The notes under the pieces were generated by a model. That model was not told where the DNA came from. It searched no databases and worked only from the letters and a program-made list of their open reading frames with translations. Positions 1 to 11,198 of a stretch of DNA of 64,000 nucleotides are shown here, in pieces. Origin of the DNA: Alphaproteobacteria bacterium (GTDB lineage: Bacteria > Pseudomonadota > Alphaproteobacteria > Sphingomonadales > Sphingomonadaceae); the NCBI GenBank assembly GCA_018823325.1, contig JAHJIJ010000034.1, positions 1 through 64,000 of the forward strand, in the 5' to 3' direction. How positions within the stretch are numbered: the first letter of the stretch is position 1; each line of letters opens with the position of its first letter. The translations under genes and the position numbers were made by a program.

Positions 1-72
1 CGTTCGTGTCGAGCGAAGTCGAGACACGCCCAGCGCTGTGCTTCCGTGTCTCGACTTCGCTCGACACGAACG
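1..72. repeat. Perfect 28-bp inverted repeat
   Basis: Bases 1-28 and 45-72 are exact reverse complements around a 16-base centre. Each arm contains the word GTCGAGCGAAGTCGAGACAC. It lies beyond the stop codon of the oxygenase gene, so it could act as a terminator or a REP-like mobile palindrome. The element may extend past the window edge. Confidence 0.75.
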
Positions 73-108
73 GAAAGTAATACGGGAGGGGTAGGAGAGG
101 ACGCCCCC

Positions 109-1575
109 TCAAGCCGCCGCCAATTGCGCCCCGGTCGACCAGTTCCCATGCAACCCCTGCCGGATGCGCACCGGCAGCTTTGCCCGCGCAATCGGCCCTT
201 CATCGACATGCTGCGCATCGAAGAAGCACAGCTCCGAATAATTGGTGACGTGATTGTCCACCAGCGCCACGACATAGCCCTCGCCTTCCGGCGCATCGGC
301 GGACTTCGGCACGAAGCACGGCTCCTGGATGCCGCACTGCGGACCGGGCCACCAGCTCTTCGTCTTGCCGGTCGCCAGATCGATATGGGCCAGGCAGTTG
401 ATCATGCCGACGAACGGCCCGCCCGGCCCCTCATAGGGCTTCTCGCGATCCATCACGAGCATCCAGCCATGGCGATAGGCCTGCGTGGCATAGCGATCGT
501 CGATGCGCGGAAACTCGTCGGCAAAATTGGTGAGCTTCTCGATGCTCTCGAACTCGTCGCTGTTGGAGGCCATGTCGACGCTCCAGCGGCTGAGATAACC
601 CAGCCCCGCGATCGGATCGAACGGCGCGCCGTGAATGTCCGGGAAGAAGGGGAAGCTGTTGTTCGCAGCAACCGGATGGTCGAAATAGATCCGCGTGCCC
701 TCATTGAAGGCATTCATCACATGCCCCACGAAGCAATTGGACGGCGCCTTGAACCAGCGCATGTCGGCCGCTGTGGCACCCGCCTGACGCGGCAGCACCG
801 CGAGCCAGACCGGCTGGGTGGTATCGAAGCCGAAATAGGGCAGGCGATTTTCCAGCCGCTCCATGCTGGTGAGCAGCGGCATGACAGCGAAGACGGCATA
901 ATCCTGCGTCACGCCGAAATCGTGCATCATGCACAGATATTTGTTCTGGAACGGGATTTCGAAGAGCAGCTCGCCGGTCGGGGAAATCTCCATATAGCTC
1001 ATGTCATGGGTCATCGGCCCTTTGGACATGTAGGAGAAGGCGCACATATTGCCGGTCGCCGGATCGATCTTCGGGTGGGCGCAGAAGGTCTGGCTCTCGA
1101 TCTTCCCGTCGAAATCCGTGTAGCCGAAAGTCTCCAGCGTATTAGGGTCCATGAGGAGGCACGGGCTGTCCTCCTTCATCGCATAGAGCTTGCCGGCATG
1201 GACCAGCACATTGGTGTTGGCCGTGCCCCTCACCTGCCCGGCCACGCTCGGATCGTCCGTCAAATGGTTGCGATACATGCCGAACAGCGACTTGCCGGCC
1301 TTGTTCTCCAGCTTCCACTTGTCGGTCTGCGCGTAACGCTGCTTGAAGTCGACCTTGCCGTCCTTCACCCGGAACAGGCTCACCATGCCATCGCCATTGA
1401 AGAACTGATCGTCCTCGAACTTGGGCGCGAACTGATTGTCCGGGTGGACGCGATGGAAGGCGCCATCCAGCCCGGCGGGCACTTCGCCTTCGATTTCCAC
1501 GTCATGAATATCGCCCTGCAAGCGCAGCGGGCGCAGCGTACCGGTGAAGCCGAACGTGTTGGGAAAATGGGCCAT
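109..1575 (-). CDS. Carotenoid oxygenase family protein (lignostilbene dioxygenase-like)
   Basis: The 488-residue length and fold signature match the RPE65/carotenoid cleavage dioxygenase family, non-haem iron enzymes that split a C=C bond in apocarotenoids or stilbenes. Four iron-ligand histidines are plausible in the motifs CAHPK, MMHDF, GHVMNAF and, close to the C-terminus, GLHGN. The N-terminus reads straight into the family opening ([17 protein letters not shown], then GDGMV), so the protein is full length and has no signal peptide. GAGGAGAG precedes the ATG and supports this start. Bacterial members in sphingomonads often act on lignin-derived stilbenes, but the substrate cannot be read from sequence. 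Confidence 0.9.
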   Translation of the reverse strand: MAHFPNTFGFTGTLRPLRLQGDIHDVEIEGEVPAGLDGAFHRVHPDNQFAPKFEDDQFFNGDGMVSLFRVKDGKVDFKQRYAQTDKWKLENKAGKSLFGMYRNHLTDDPSVAGQVRGTANTNVLVHAGKLYAMKEDSPCLLMDPNTLETFGYTDFDGKIESQTFCAHPKIDPATGNMCAFSYMSKGPMTHDMSYMEISPTGELLFEIPFQNKYLCMMHDFGVTQDYAVFAVMPLLTSMERLENRLPYFGFDTTQPVWLAVLPRQAGATAADMRWFKAPSNCFVGHVMNAFNEGTRIYFDHPVAANNSFPFFPDIHGAPFDPIAGLGYLSRWSVDMASNSDEFESIEKLTNFADEFPRIDDRYATQAYRHGWMLVMDREKPYEGPGGPFVGMINCLAHIDLATGKTKSWWPGPQCGIQEPCFVPKSADAPEGEGYVVALVDNHVTNYSELCFFDAQHVDEGPIARAKLPVRIRQGLHGNWSTGAQLAAA

Positions 1576-2062
1576 GCGTCGCTCTCCTCGATTCTGTGAT
1601 CGGGCATCTCATAATCGCCCGGGACGCCGGGCGATTTGATCGAGAGCAAGAAGGGTTTGGACCAGCACGACGCCGGCTTGCCCCTGATGGCAAGGCGCGC
1701 GTGCAGTAATGTGGAGAGGAAGGGGGTCGCGCCGGCCGCAACCGACGCGACCCGTGCGACCCGTCAGCGCTCGACGTTATGCGTCTTGACGAGGAAATCG
1801 CGGATGAACGTGGGAAGGTCAGCGGCTGCAGCAGCCTGGCGTGCGAACCCGCACTTTATGCCTTGGTCAGCCATTATCAGACAGCCCCCCGTCATCCTCT
1901 GGAACTTTTTATAACAGAGTTAACAAGTGAAGCAAAGTGAGCAGATCGTAGCGTCAACATCCTGCCGGATATGGGCAGAAGAACGGGCAGCTGATACATC
2001 TCGTTAACCATCTCCGGGCTAGAACGGGCGCGCGGATATCGCGCGGAAACGGGGACTGAGAC
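1576..2062. other. Divergent intergenic region, oxygenase / subtilase
   Basis: About 490 bases separate the two divergently transcribed genes. It must hold both promoters. Apart from the short minus-strand frame at 1764-1874, I see no RNA gene or strong repeat. Confidence 0.5.
1764..1874 (-). CDS. Possible 36-residue small protein or gene remnant
   Basis: An ATG-initiated frame encodes 36 residues ending FIRDFLVKTHNVER. The second half has the look of a folded amphipathic helix rather than random frame-shadow sequence, and the frame overlaps no other gene. There is no clear ribosome binding site and no homologue I recognise. It could be the 3' stub of a lost gene upstream of the oxygenase. 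Weak call. Confidence 0.25.
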   Translation of the reverse strand: MADQGIKCGFARQAAAAADLPTFIRDFLVKTHNVER

Positions 2063-4357
2063 ATGAGGCATGTGATCGCATTCGGAGCGGTGATGGCACT
2101 GCTGACGCTGACCGGATGCGGCGGCGGCGGCGGTATCAGTTCGACGCCGACGCCCACCCCTAGTCCGACGCCCACACCAACCCCAACGCCAACGCCCACA
2201 CCCACGCCCACCCCCTCCACCGTCAACTACGATACCACCGAATATCGCAACTCCACCGGCCTGCCTTATCATGGCGCCATCACCGCTTATCAGGCCGGCG
2301 CCAGCGGTGCGGGCGTAACCGTTGGCGTCGTGGACAGCGGCCTGGCCGATCCCACCGGCGAGTTCACCGGCCGGATCAGCGCCGCCTCGGCCGATTTTGC
2401 CGGCAATACGAATTATACGGACGTGACCGGCCATGGCACCGCAGTCTCTGCCGTGCTGGCAGCAGACCGCAACAACCGGCGCGTGATGGGCATGGCCTGG
2501 GGCGCGACCGTCATGGCGCTGCGCACCGACGACCAGTCCGATTGCGACGAGGATGGCTGCACGCACTCCACGACGTCCATTGCCGATGCGATCGACCATG
2601 CGCGAATCAACGGCGCGAAGGTCATCAATGTCTCGCTGGGCGGCGGTGCCGCGCCCAATTATCTGCTTCAGGCCGTCCGCCGGGCGACGCAGGCCGGCAT
2701 CATCATCGTCATTTCCGCCGGCAACAACGAAGACGGCCAGCCGCTGATGACCGCGCCGGATGGCCTCGCGCAATCCTTCGCCGATCCGCTCTACAGCAAC
2801 GGCCTCGTCATCATCGCACCCTCCGTGAATGACAATGACACGGTGAGCAGCTTCTCGGCGGGCGTGGCCGGCTTTGAGACGGTCAGCATTGCCGCGCTCG
2901 GCAATCGCGTCCGCGCCTTCGATCATACCGGCGACGAATTCCTGTTCTCGGGCACCTCTTTTGCCGCCCCGCAGATCGCCGGCGCTGTAGCCCTGCTGGC
3001 GGAAGCCTTCCCCAATCTCACCAGCGCACAGATCGTCGAACTGCTGCTGGGCAGCGCCCGCGATGTCGGCGCGCCGGGCGCCGATGCCCGCTATGGCGTC
3101 GGCATTCTCGATCTCGATGCGGCCTTTGCGCCGGTCGGCACGCTGAGCATGGCCGGCACGGAGGTCGCGCTCGCGCCGTTCTCGGCCAGCACGCTCTCGG
3201 CCCCCTTGGGCGATGCCGCCCCGGCCGCCGTCGATACGGTGGCGCTCGACGATTACCGCCGCGCCTATCGCGTCGACCTGACGCCCGACTTCATCCGCCC
3301 GGCCCAGCGCCGCGATCTCGCCGCCGCGCTCGACGTGAGCCAGCGGCATGTGAACCTCGGCACGCAGGCGCTCGGCGTCTCGCTGAGCCTGCGCCCGGCG
3401 CTGGAGACCGCCACCACGCGCGATCCGCTTGCCTTCCGCCAGTCCGATGAGGACCGCACACGGCTGCTCTCCGGCACGCTGAGCGCCCAGATTACCGCCA
3501 GTGCCCGGATGATGCTCGGCCTGCGTACCGGCTTCACGGCGCTCGAGCGTCGCCTCTCGGAGCGCGCCGCACCCAGCTTCCTGATGGCCGATCATGGCTT
3601 CGATGCCGATCATGCCGACATGCAGGTCAATTCCGCCCTCGCGGTGTCGCAGGGGGCAATGCCGGGGCTGACCGTCACCGGCGGATTCGAGCGCGGCGAG
3701 ATGGTCGCCGCGCCGCATCGCCGGGCCGTGAGCGACGCGGAGGACTGGCGCGAGACGCCTTATCGCGCGGTCTCGCTCTCCGTGGATTATCAACGCGGCA
3801 GCATCGGCCTGACCGCCGGCGCGACGGTGCTGGACGAAAAGGCCAGCATGCTCGGCGCCCGCTTCTCCGCCAATCTCGGCGCGCAATCGGCGCGCAGCCT
3901 GTTCGCGCGCTTGGGGATGCGGGCCGCCCTGCCGGGCGAAGTCCACCTCTCCGCCAACTGGCAGCGCGGCTGGACGGATGCAGCCGCCGGCGGTGCGCTG
4001 CGCGAGGGTGGATCACTGGTCAGCCAGAGCTGGTCCGCCGATCTTGCCCGCAGCGATCTCTTCGCGCCCGGCGATCTGCTCGGCCTGCGCGTCTCCCAGC
4101 CTTTGCGCGTCATTGCCAGCCGTTTCACGCTCGTCGTGCCGCAAGTCTGGGACTGGGAGCAGGAAATCGCGACCGACTCCCGCGTGCCGCTCAACCTGGT
4201 CCCGCGCGGCCGCCAGCGCGACTATGAACTGAGCTATGGGCGCGGCATCGGCCCCGGCTGGCTGGGCGCCAACCTCTTCCTGCGCGAGCAGGGCGGCAAC
4301 ATCGCCGCCATGCCCGACGAGCTGGGCATGGCCCTGCGCTGGTCCGTGGGGTTTTGA
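2063..4357 (+). CDS. Subtilisin-like (S8) autotransporter serine protease, lipoprotein
   Basis: The 764-residue protein starts with a lipoprotein signal ending LTGC (Cys19), followed by a Gly run and about twelve Thr-Pro pairs (residues 28-51). The S8 catalytic triad is visible: Asp91 in VVDSG, His124 in GHGT and Ser299 in GTSFAAP. After residue ~360 the sequence changes to a region rich in alternating hydrophobic residues that ends WSVGF, typical of an outer-membrane autotransporter barrel. The likely role is an exported protease presented at the cell surface. A lipobox on an autotransporter-like passenger is uncommon. GGGGACTGAGAC precedes the ATG. Confidence 0.88.
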   Translation: MRHVIAFGAVMALLTLTGCGGGGGISSTPTPTPSPTPTPTPTPTPTPTPTPSTVNYDTTEYRNSTGLPYHGAITAYQAGASGAGVTVGVVDSGLADPTGEFTGRISAASADFAGNTNYTDVTGHGTAVSAVLAADRNNRRVMGMAWGATVMALRTDDQSDCDEDGCTHSTTSIADAIDHARINGAKVINVSLGGGAAPNYLLQAVRRATQAGIIIVISAGNNEDGQPLMTAPDGLAQSFADPLYSNGLVIIAPSVNDNDTVSSFSAGVAGFETVSIAALGNRVRAFDHTGDEFLFSGTSFAAPQIAGAVALLAEAFPNLTSAQIVELLLGSARDVGAPGADARYGVGILDLDAAFAPVGTLSMAGTEVALAPFSASTLSAPLGDAAPAAVDTVALDDYRRAYRVDLTPDFIRPAQRRDLAAALDVSQRHVNLGTQALGVSLSLRPALETATTRDPLAFRQSDEDRTRLLSGTLSAQITASARMMLGLRTGFTALERRLSERAAPSFLMADHGFDADHADMQVNSALAVSQGAMPGLTVTGGFERGEMVAAPHRRAVSDAEDWRETPYRAVSLSVDYQRGSIGLTAGATVLDEKASMLGARFSANLGAQSARSLFARLGMRAALPGEVHLSANWQRGWTDAAAGGALREGGSLVSQSWSADLARSDLFAPGDLLGLRVSQPLRVIASRFTLVVPQVWDWEQEIATDSRVPLNLVPRGRQRDYELSYGRGIGPGWLGANLFLREQGGNIAAMPDELGMALRWSVGF
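2142..2220 (+). repeat. Hexanucleotide-type microsatellite encoding Thr-Pro repeats
   Basis: Degenerate tandem copies of a CCNACN unit encode the Thr-Pro linker of the protease. Gain or loss of a 6-base unit keeps the frame, so linker length can vary without inactivating the gene. Confidence 0.8.
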
Positions 4358-4447
4358 GGCTAGGCTGCTGGGAAGCGCTGATGCTGATTTAGGTCAAAGG
4401 AAACGCAGATCGGCGGAAGCGACTAGAGACGGCCATCGCCTGATCAA

Positions 4448-4534
4448 CCGTTCGCCCTGAGCTTGTCGAAGGGCCGTTCTTCTCTGAAGCTCGAAGTAAG
4501 AAGGACAGGGCTTCGATAGGCTCAGCCCGAACGG
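4448..4534. repeat. Inverted repeat, CCGTTCG...CGAACGG family
   Basis: A left arm with CCCTGAGCTTGTCGAAGGG and a right arm with GGGCTTCGATAGGCTCAGCC are near-complementary. The same family recurs near 26801, 28646 and 29727. It lies between the protease and sufA, which converge, so it may also stop transcription. Confidence 0.75.
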
Positions 4535-4578
4535 AGGTGGCTGGTAAAGCGCCTCCCGGACTCCAGTCCCCACATGTC

Positions 4579-4944
4579 CTAGACCGTAAAACTCTCACCG
4601 CAGCCGCAGGCGCCCTTGGCATTGGGATTGTTGAACACGAACCCGGCGGTGAAATCGTCTTCCACCCAGTCCATGGTCGAGCCGATCAGATAGAGCACCG
4701 AAGCGGCATCGATGAAGAAGAGGCCACCGGGCGTTTCGATCCGCTCGTCGAACGGCGCGGCCTCGGTCACATAATCCACGGAGTAAGCCAGCCCCGAGCA
4801 ACCCCGGCGCGGCGTGGAGAGCTTGACGCCCACGGCGCCCTCGGGCGCTTTCGCCATCAGGTCCGCGACGCGCTTTTCAGCCGCCGGAGTCAGGGTGACG
4901 GCGGCGGGCAGCGGGCGCTTGGTTGTGGTCGTGGTCGCGTTCAT
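4579..4944 (-). CDS. sufA: A-type iron-sulfur carrier, HesB/IscA family
   Basis: This is a 121-residue A-type Fe-S scaffold/carrier that delivers clusters to apo-proteins. The three conserved cysteines are present: one in RRGCSGLAY and two in the C-terminal GACGCGESF. An ATG at 4944 gives the usual length; an upstream GTG at 4959 would add five residues. It closes the suf operon, about 100 bases after sufT. The low-complexity Thr run after Met is not part of the fold. Confidence 0.9.
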   Translation of the reverse strand: MNATTTTTKRPLPAAVTLTPAAEKRVADLMAKAPEGAVGVKLSTPRRGCSGLAYSVDYVTEAAPFDERIETPGGLFFIDAASVLYLIGSTMDWVEDDFTAGFVFNNPNAKGACGCGESFTV

Positions 4945-5048
4945 CTGTCTCGCTTTCACTCAGTGCCCGCTCCCCTTCGACAAGCGCAGGGCGAACGGAG
5001 CAAAATTCCTTTCCTGCCTCGCCAAAAGTATCACTTTTCGCGAAACGC

Positions 5049-5546
5049 CTAAAGCATCCCCAGTTCCAGCTTGGCTTCGTCGCTCATCTTCTGCGGGTCC
5101 CATGGCGGGTCCCAGACGAGATTGACGTCCACCAGCCCGACACCGGGCACCGCGCCCACGCGCATTTCGATCTCGCCCGGCATGGATTCAGCCACCGGGC
5201 AGTGCGGCGTCGTGAGCGTCATGGTGATCACGACATGATTGTCCGCCCCCACCTCGACCCCGTAGATCAGCCCCAGATCGTAGATATTCACCGGAATTTC
5301 CGGATCGAAGATGCTCTTGAGCGCATCGATCACCGCATCGTAGATCGCGCCGCCGGGTTCGTCGGCGGGCGTATCGCTCGGCTTCTGGGCCAGAAAGCCC
5401 TCCAGATAGTCGCGCTTGCGGGCAACCTTGTCCGAGGGGTTTTCGGCAGATGAAGGCGCGTCCTCCACCACATCGCTCACGCGGGCACGCGGCGGGGGTG
5501 CCCCGTGCTCGACTTCCTCGGTCCTGATCCTGCTCTCTTCATTCAT
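5049..5546 (-). CDS. sufT: SUF system assembly protein SufT (MIP18/DUF59 family)
   Basis: The 165-residue protein has the DUF59 signatures DPEIPVNIYDLGLIYG and TTPHCPVAESMP, the latter with the conserved Cys. Family members help mature or target Fe-S clusters. The first ~55 residues are charged and likely disordered. Its start overlaps the sufS stop by four bases, which indicates translational coupling. Confidence 0.92.
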   Translation of the reverse strand: MNEESRIRTEEVEHGAPPPRARVSDVVEDAPSSAENPSDKVARKRDYLEGFLAQKPSDTPADEPGGAIYDAVIDALKSIFDPEIPVNIYDLGLIYGVEVGADNHVVITMTLTTPHCPVAESMPGEIEMRVGAVPGVGLVDVNLVWDPPWDPQKMSDEAKLELGML

Positions 5547-6790
5547 CCGAATATCGTCCTGACCCGATCGAGACCGCGCAGCAGCGCCTCGATATCGCTT
5601 TCCTCATTGTAGATACCGAAACTGGCCCGCGCCGTTGCCTCGACGCCGAGATGCGCCATGAGCGGCTGTGCGCAGTGATGGCCCGCGCGGATCGCCACAC
5701 CGCTCTCATCCAAGATAGTGCCGATGTCGTGGGGATGAACCCCCTCCATCACGAAAGAGACGATTCCTGCCGCATCGTCCGGCCCGAGCAGGCGAATGGT
5801 GTTGATGCCGCGCAGCGCCTCGCGCGTGCGGGCAACCAGCGCATCCTCATGCGTGGCGATACGATCAAGGCCAATGGCCTCGACATAATCGATCGCGGCG
5901 GCCAGCCCGATCGTCTCGATGATCGCCGGCGTGCCGGCCTCGAACCGCGCCGGGGGTGGCGCATAAGTGGTGCGCGCGAAGGTCACCTTGTCGATCATCG
6001 CGCCGCCGCCATGATAAGGCGGCATCGCGTCGAGAATGTCGCCGCGCGCCCAGAGCACGCCGATGCCGGTCGGCCCGTAGAGCTTGTGGCCCGAGAAGAG
6101 ATAGAAGTCGCAGCCCAGCGCCTGCACGTCGATGGCGAGGCGCGGCGCGGCCTGGCAGCCATCGACCAGCAGCAGCGCACCGGCGCCATGAGCGATCTCT
6201 GCGGCGCGGCGCACGTCCAGCACGCTGCCCAGCACATTGGAGACATGGGCAAGCGCCACGAGCTTGTGTTCCGGGCGGATCATCGCGGCCATGGCATCCA
6301 GATCGATGCGGCCATCCTGCGTCAGCGGCACGACGTCGATCTGCGCGCCGGTCCGCTCGGCAATGAGCTGCCAGGGCACGATGTTGCTGTGATGCTCCAG
6401 CGTCGAGAGCAGGATGCGGTCGCCCGCCTTGAGATTGGCCCCGCCCCAGCTCTGCGCGACAAGATTGATCCCCTCGGTCGCGCCGCGCACGAAGACGATC
6501 TCGTTCTCGCTCGGCGCATTGATGAACCGCGCAACCCGGCGACGCGCCGCCTCGAAAGCCAGCGTCATGTCCGCCGAGCGCGCATACACGCCGCGATGCA
6601 CGGTGGCATAATCCGTCCCCATCGCCCGCACGGTCGCATCGATCACCGCCTGCGGCTTCTGCGCCGTCGCGGCGGTATCGAGATAATGCCACGGAGCGCC
6701 ATCAGCCGTGACGAGGCCGGGGAAATCGGCTCGGCGGCTGTGCAGCGCGTTCATCGTGCGTGTCTCGACGTCAGTGCCGACAAGCGTCAT
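5543..6790 (-). CDS. sufS: Cysteine desulfurase SufS
   Basis: This 415-residue PLP enzyme takes sulfur from cysteine for cluster assembly. Lys236 in SGHKLYGP is the PLP Schiff-base lysine, and Cys373 in RAGHHCAQPLM is the persulfide cysteine of the SufS (group II) type. The predicted GTG/ATG-type start overlaps the sufD stop by four bases; Met13 is an alternative. No sufE or sufU gene is in the window, so the sulfur acceptor must be encoded elsewhere. Confidence 0.96.
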   Translation of the reverse strand: MTLVGTDVETRTMNALHSRRADFPGLVTADGAPWHYLDTAATAQKPQAVIDATVRAMGTDYATVHRGVYARSADMTLAFEAARRRVARFINAPSENEIVFVRGATEGINLVAQSWGGANLKAGDRILLSTLEHHSNIVPWQLIAERTGAQIDVVPLTQDGRIDLDAMAAMIRPEHKLVALAHVSNVLGSVLDVRRAAEIAHGAGALLLVDGCQAAPRLAIDVQALGCDFYLFSGHKLYGPTGIGVLWARGDILDAMPPYHGGGAMIDKVTFARTTYAPPPARFEAGTPAIIETIGLAAAIDYVEAIGLDRIATHEDALVARTREALRGINTIRLLGPDDAAGIVSFVMEGVHPHDIGTILDESGVAIRAGHHCAQPLMAHLGVEATARASFGIYNEESDIEALLRGLDRVRTIFG

Positions 6791-7539
6791 CCCAACGCCT
6801 CCAGCTTGGCGCGGGCAACGGTGGCGAAGCGTTCGCGCTCAGCCTCGTCCGCCATGTCGTCGAACAGCCCGGCAATAAACGCCTCCAGCAGCAGCGCCTT
6901 CGCCGTTGCCGGATCGATCCCGCGCGATGCCATGTAGAACAATGCCGCGGCATCAAGCTGGCCGATGCTGGCGCCATGCGCGCACTTCACATCGTCGGCG
7001 AAGATCTCCAACTCCGGCTTGGCATTGGCCGTGGCGGTGCGGCCAAGCAGCATCGCCTTGAAGCTCTGCGACGCATCCGTTTTCTGCGCATCGCGCGCAA
7101 CGCGGATCTGCCCGAGATAATTGGTCGTCGCCTTGCCCGCCGCGATGGCGCGCACCGTCTGGGCACTGGTCGCTTCCGGCTCGGCATGATTGAGCGTAGT
7201 TATCAGCTCGAGCGTCTGCGTCTCGCCGCCGATCAGCGCCGCCTTCAGCTCGAAATGCGCCTGCCGTGCAAGCGTCACGTCGAAGGTCACGCGGCCCAGC
7301 GCGCCGCCGCTGTTCAGCAGATGCACGGCCAGCGTGCCGCCCGCGCCGATCTCGACCGCATGATCGCGAATGACGATCTCGCCCTCGGCACCATCCTGCA
7401 GCAGCACGAGCGTGCGCGCCTCACCGGGAGCCACGACGATCCGCTCCGGCGCCGCCACCGGCCAGACGCGCGCAGCAGCATCGAGGTCGCTGTAGCGCCA
7501 GGCTTCGTCACGGCGGGTTGGGACGGACAGGACGGTCAC
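6787..7539 (-). CDS. sufD: Fe-S cluster assembly protein SufD
   Basis: This 250-residue member of the SufB/SufD family is short compared with E. coli SufD, as usual in alphaproteobacteria. The C-terminal half has the family core (MLLGRTATANAKPELEIFADDVKCAHGAS) in which the HGAS segment lies at the SufB-SufD interface. It starts with GTG overlapping the stop of the preceding small gene. It forms the SufBC2D scaffold with the neighbouring products. Confidence 0.93.
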   Translation of the reverse strand: MTVLSVPTRRDEAWRYSDLDAAARVWPVAAPERIVVAPGEARTLVLLQDGAEGEIVIRDHAVEIGAGGTLAVHLLNSGGALGRVTFDVTLARQAHFELKAALIGGETQTLELITTLNHAEPEATSAQTVRAIAAGKATTNYLGQIRVARDAQKTDASQSFKAMLLGRTATANAKPELEIFADDVKCAHGASIGQLDAAALFYMASRGIDPATAKALLLEAFIAGLFDDMADEAERERFATVARAKLEALG

Positions 7540-7859
7540 AGGCCCCGCTCCGCGATCAGGCGCTGGAAAGTCGCCTTCTGCTTGTCGACACAGGCCGATA
7601 GGACCTCCGCAGGCTGAGGCTTCTTCTTCATGCAGCGCGCGGCGCGTTTGCAGATCGCTTCATCCAGCGCCAAATCGCCGCTCGAAATTGTCGTCGCGCA
7701 AGTCACCCGCCCCTGCGGGTCCCGCCCGAGTGCAATCTGCATTCGTGCAAGCTGGGCGGTGATGACCACATCGCTGACCGCCGTCTCCGGCGTGTCTGGC
7801 TGGGCGTAACCCGCGCTGGCCATCATCATGCCGATACCAAGGGCAAGCAAGGCCTTCAT
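7536..7859 (-). CDS. Small exported protein of unknown function inside the suf operon
   Basis: The 107-residue product begins with a clear signal peptide (cleavage likely after ASAGYA) and has four to five cysteines in the mature part, for example in VTCATT, AICKRAARC and SACVDK. That pattern suggests a small disulfide-bonded periplasmic protein. It is wedged between sufC and sufD with four-base overlaps on both sides, so it is co-translated with them. I do not recognise a family. Its export is at odds with a direct role in cytosolic cluster assembly. Confidence 0.8.
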   Translation of the reverse strand: MKALLALGIGMMMASAGYAQPDTPETAVSDVVITAQLARMQIALGRDPQGRVTCATTISSGDLALDEAICKRAARCMKKKPQPAEVLSACVDKQKATFQRLIAERGL

Positions 7860-8602
7860 GCGGCGATCACCTCCGCATAGCCTTCCTTCTCCAGCGCCAG
7901 CGCCAGCTCCGGTCCGCCGGACTTCACGATGCGCCCGGCCGCGAGGATATGCACGAAATCGGGTCGCACATAATCGAGCAGCCGCTGATAGTGGGTGATG
8001 AGCAGCACCGCCTTGTCCGGCGCGCGCATGATCGCATTGATGCCCGCACCCACGGTCTTGAGCGCATCGATATCGAGCCCGGAATCCGTCTCGTCGAGGA
8101 TCGCGAGCTTGGGGTCGAGAATGCCCATATGGACCATCTCGGCGCGCTTCTTCTCACCGCCCGAGAAGCCCACGTTCACCGGGCGCTTGAGCATCTCCAT
8201 GTCCATGCCGAGCAGCGCCGCCTTCTCCCGCGCAAGGCGCAGGAAATCGGCAGCAGACAACGGCTCTTCGCCACGCGCCCGGCGCTGGCTGTTCAGCGCC
8301 TCGCGCAGGAACTGGACGTTCGACACGCCGGGAATCTCGACCGGATACTGGAAGCCCAGGAACAGCCCGGCAGCGGCGCGCTCATGCGGCTCCATGTCAA
8401 GCAGATCGGCACCGTTGAAGGTGGCGCTGCCCTGCGTGGCCTCATAGCCGGGGCGCCCACCAAGCGTATAGGCTAGCGTGGACTTGCCCGCGCCGTTCGG
8501 CCCCATGATCGCATGGATCTCGCCCGCGTTGATCGAGAGGCTCAGCCCCTTGAGGATCGCCTTGCCGTCAATTTCGGTATGGAGATTGTCGATGGTCAGC
8601 AT
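7856..8602 (-). CDS. sufC: Fe-S cluster assembly ATPase SufC
   Basis: The 248-residue ABC-type ATPase drives the SufBC2D scaffold. Walker A (GPNGAGKST), the signature FSGGEKKRAEM and Walker B (LAILDETDSGLD) are intact. The frame is open upstream, but the ATG at 8602 giving MLTIDNLHTEIDG is the family start and forms a TGATG junction with the upstream gene. Confidence 0.96.
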   Translation of the reverse strand: MLTIDNLHTEIDGKAILKGLSLSINAGEIHAIMGPNGAGKSTLAYTLGGRPGYEATQGSATFNGADLLDMEPHERAAAGLFLGFQYPVEIPGVSNVQFLREALNSQRRARGEEPLSAADFLRLAREKAALLGMDMEMLKRPVNVGFSGGEKKRAEMVHMGILDPKLAILDETDSGLDIDALKTVGAGINAIMRAPDKAVLLITHYQRLLDYVRPDFVHILAAGRIVKSGGPELALALEKEGYAEVIAA

Positions 8603-9069
8603 CAGCGCGCAATTTCCTTGTTTTCGGCGCGAACGAGCGTGCGCGCCGTCCAGAACGCCATGTCGCGCACATCGCCCGGCGCCGGGAACAGCGTGTCGAT
8701 GTAGCGCTTGATCGGCATATAGGGCCACCAGTCGGCGCCCTCCTCGGGCGGACCCTTCTCGAGCAGACCGACGACGAATTCGCTCACCGGCCCCATGCGC
8801 GCGAGATTGGGCGCCTTGGCCTTGTGGAAGGCCTTGTCCGTGCGCAGCCGCTCGGTGAACGCAGCATCACCCTTGGCGAGCGCATCGCGGCACTGCGCCT
8901 GATAAGCGTCCAGATCGCCGAAATCCGCGCGGGCGCGCGGCTCCAACTCGCCCTCTTCCAGCTCATAATCCTCGGTCAGGATGCGGATCGCCGCCGTCCA
9001 TGACTGGCCATTGCTGACATCCTCCGCGAAATCGGCGAGGGCATCCTGGATATCGTCTTCGTCGCTCAA
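8602..9069 (-). CDS. Acidic protein of unknown function between sufB and sufC
   Basis: The product is about 155 residues with an acidic N-terminal half (DEDDIQDALADFAED) and no transmembrane segment or signal. A TTG at 9069 preceded by AGGAACGAGA is my preferred start. A GTG at 9123 would start inside an intergenic inverted repeat and is less likely. Its stop shares a base with the sufC start, so it is part of the operon. I do not recognise a domain. Confidence 0.75.
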   Translation of the reverse strand: MSDEDDIQDALADFAEDVSNGQSWTAAIRILTEDYELEEGELEPRARADFGDLDAYQAQCRDALAKGDAAFTERLRTDKAFHKAKAPNLARMGPVSEFVVGLLEKGPPEEGADWWPYMPIKRYIDTLFPAPGDVRDMAFWTARTLVRAENKEIAR

Positions 9070-9117
9070 AAGTCTCGTTCCTGTAAAAGCCCCCTCAGGG
9101 AGGGGTTGTTTAATGTT

Positions 9118-9204
9118 CGTCACCCCGGACTTGATCCGGGGTCCAGCTGCCTTGGAAGGCCGCGCTGGAGATAGCGGGATGCCGGATCAGGTCCGGCATG
9201 ACGG
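9118..9204. repeat. Inverted repeat, CGTCACCCCGGA...GGCATGACGG
   Basis: Imperfect arms carry GACTTGATCCGGGGTC and GCCGGATCAGGTCCGGC. It sits inside the suf operon between sufB and the acidic gene and could lower expression of everything downstream of sufB. Confidence 0.65.
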
Positions 9205-9225
9205 TGGGCCTAGAGGCGCGGGCCT

Positions 9226-10709
<1,484 letters not shown>

Positions 10710-10713
<4 letters not shown>

Positions 10714-11198
10714 TGCACGGACTCCATGGCGGTTGCGCTTGCGGGGCCAGTCAGGCCCGGGGCCGCGAAGGCAGCAACCGGCAGCGTTTCAGGGGAAGCG
10801 ATAAGATGCGCCAGCGTCACATGGGCCAGCGCATCGCGGACCAGCGCATTGACGCCGATCCAGTGGGGGCGAATCTCGCAGGGTTGCGCCAGCGCGCAAC
10901 AGTCCGCGCCGTGCGGCTCGAGGCAGCCGGTGAGCGCGATCGGGCCGTCGACGGCTTCGATGATGTCGGCGAGCGTGATGGCCGCGGCCGGGCGCGCAAG
11001 CTTGATGCCGCCGCCGCTGCCGCGCGTCGCCTTGATCAGCCCGGCTCGGCCCAGCAGGCTCGCGAGCTTCTGCCCGGTCGGCACCGGAATACCGGCTTCG
11101 ACAGCCAGACTCGCGGCATTGGCGCGGGCGCCACCGCAATGGGTGGCGGCTGTCCGCATCATCAGCACGGCATAATCGGCAAGGCTCGACAGGCGCAT
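10710..11198 (-). CDS. Rrf2-family Fe-S responsive regulator of the suf operon
   Basis: The 162-residue protein has an N-terminal winged helix ([37 protein letters not shown]) and a cysteine cluster (Cys92, Cys100, Cys101, Cys107) that can hold a [2Fe-2S] or [4Fe-4S] cluster, as in IscR. It is the first gene of the suf operon. The likely role is cluster-dependent repression of its own operon. Confidence 0.92.

Noticed and set aside
46..1599. A 517-codon plus-strand frame over the carotenoid oxygenase
   Set aside because: No domain; the oxygenase on the opposite strand is intact with family motifs and a good ribosome binding site.
1892..3946. A 684-codon minus-strand frame over the subtilase
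   Set aside because: Arg/Gly-rich composition with no domain; the plus strand carries the full S8 catalytic triad.
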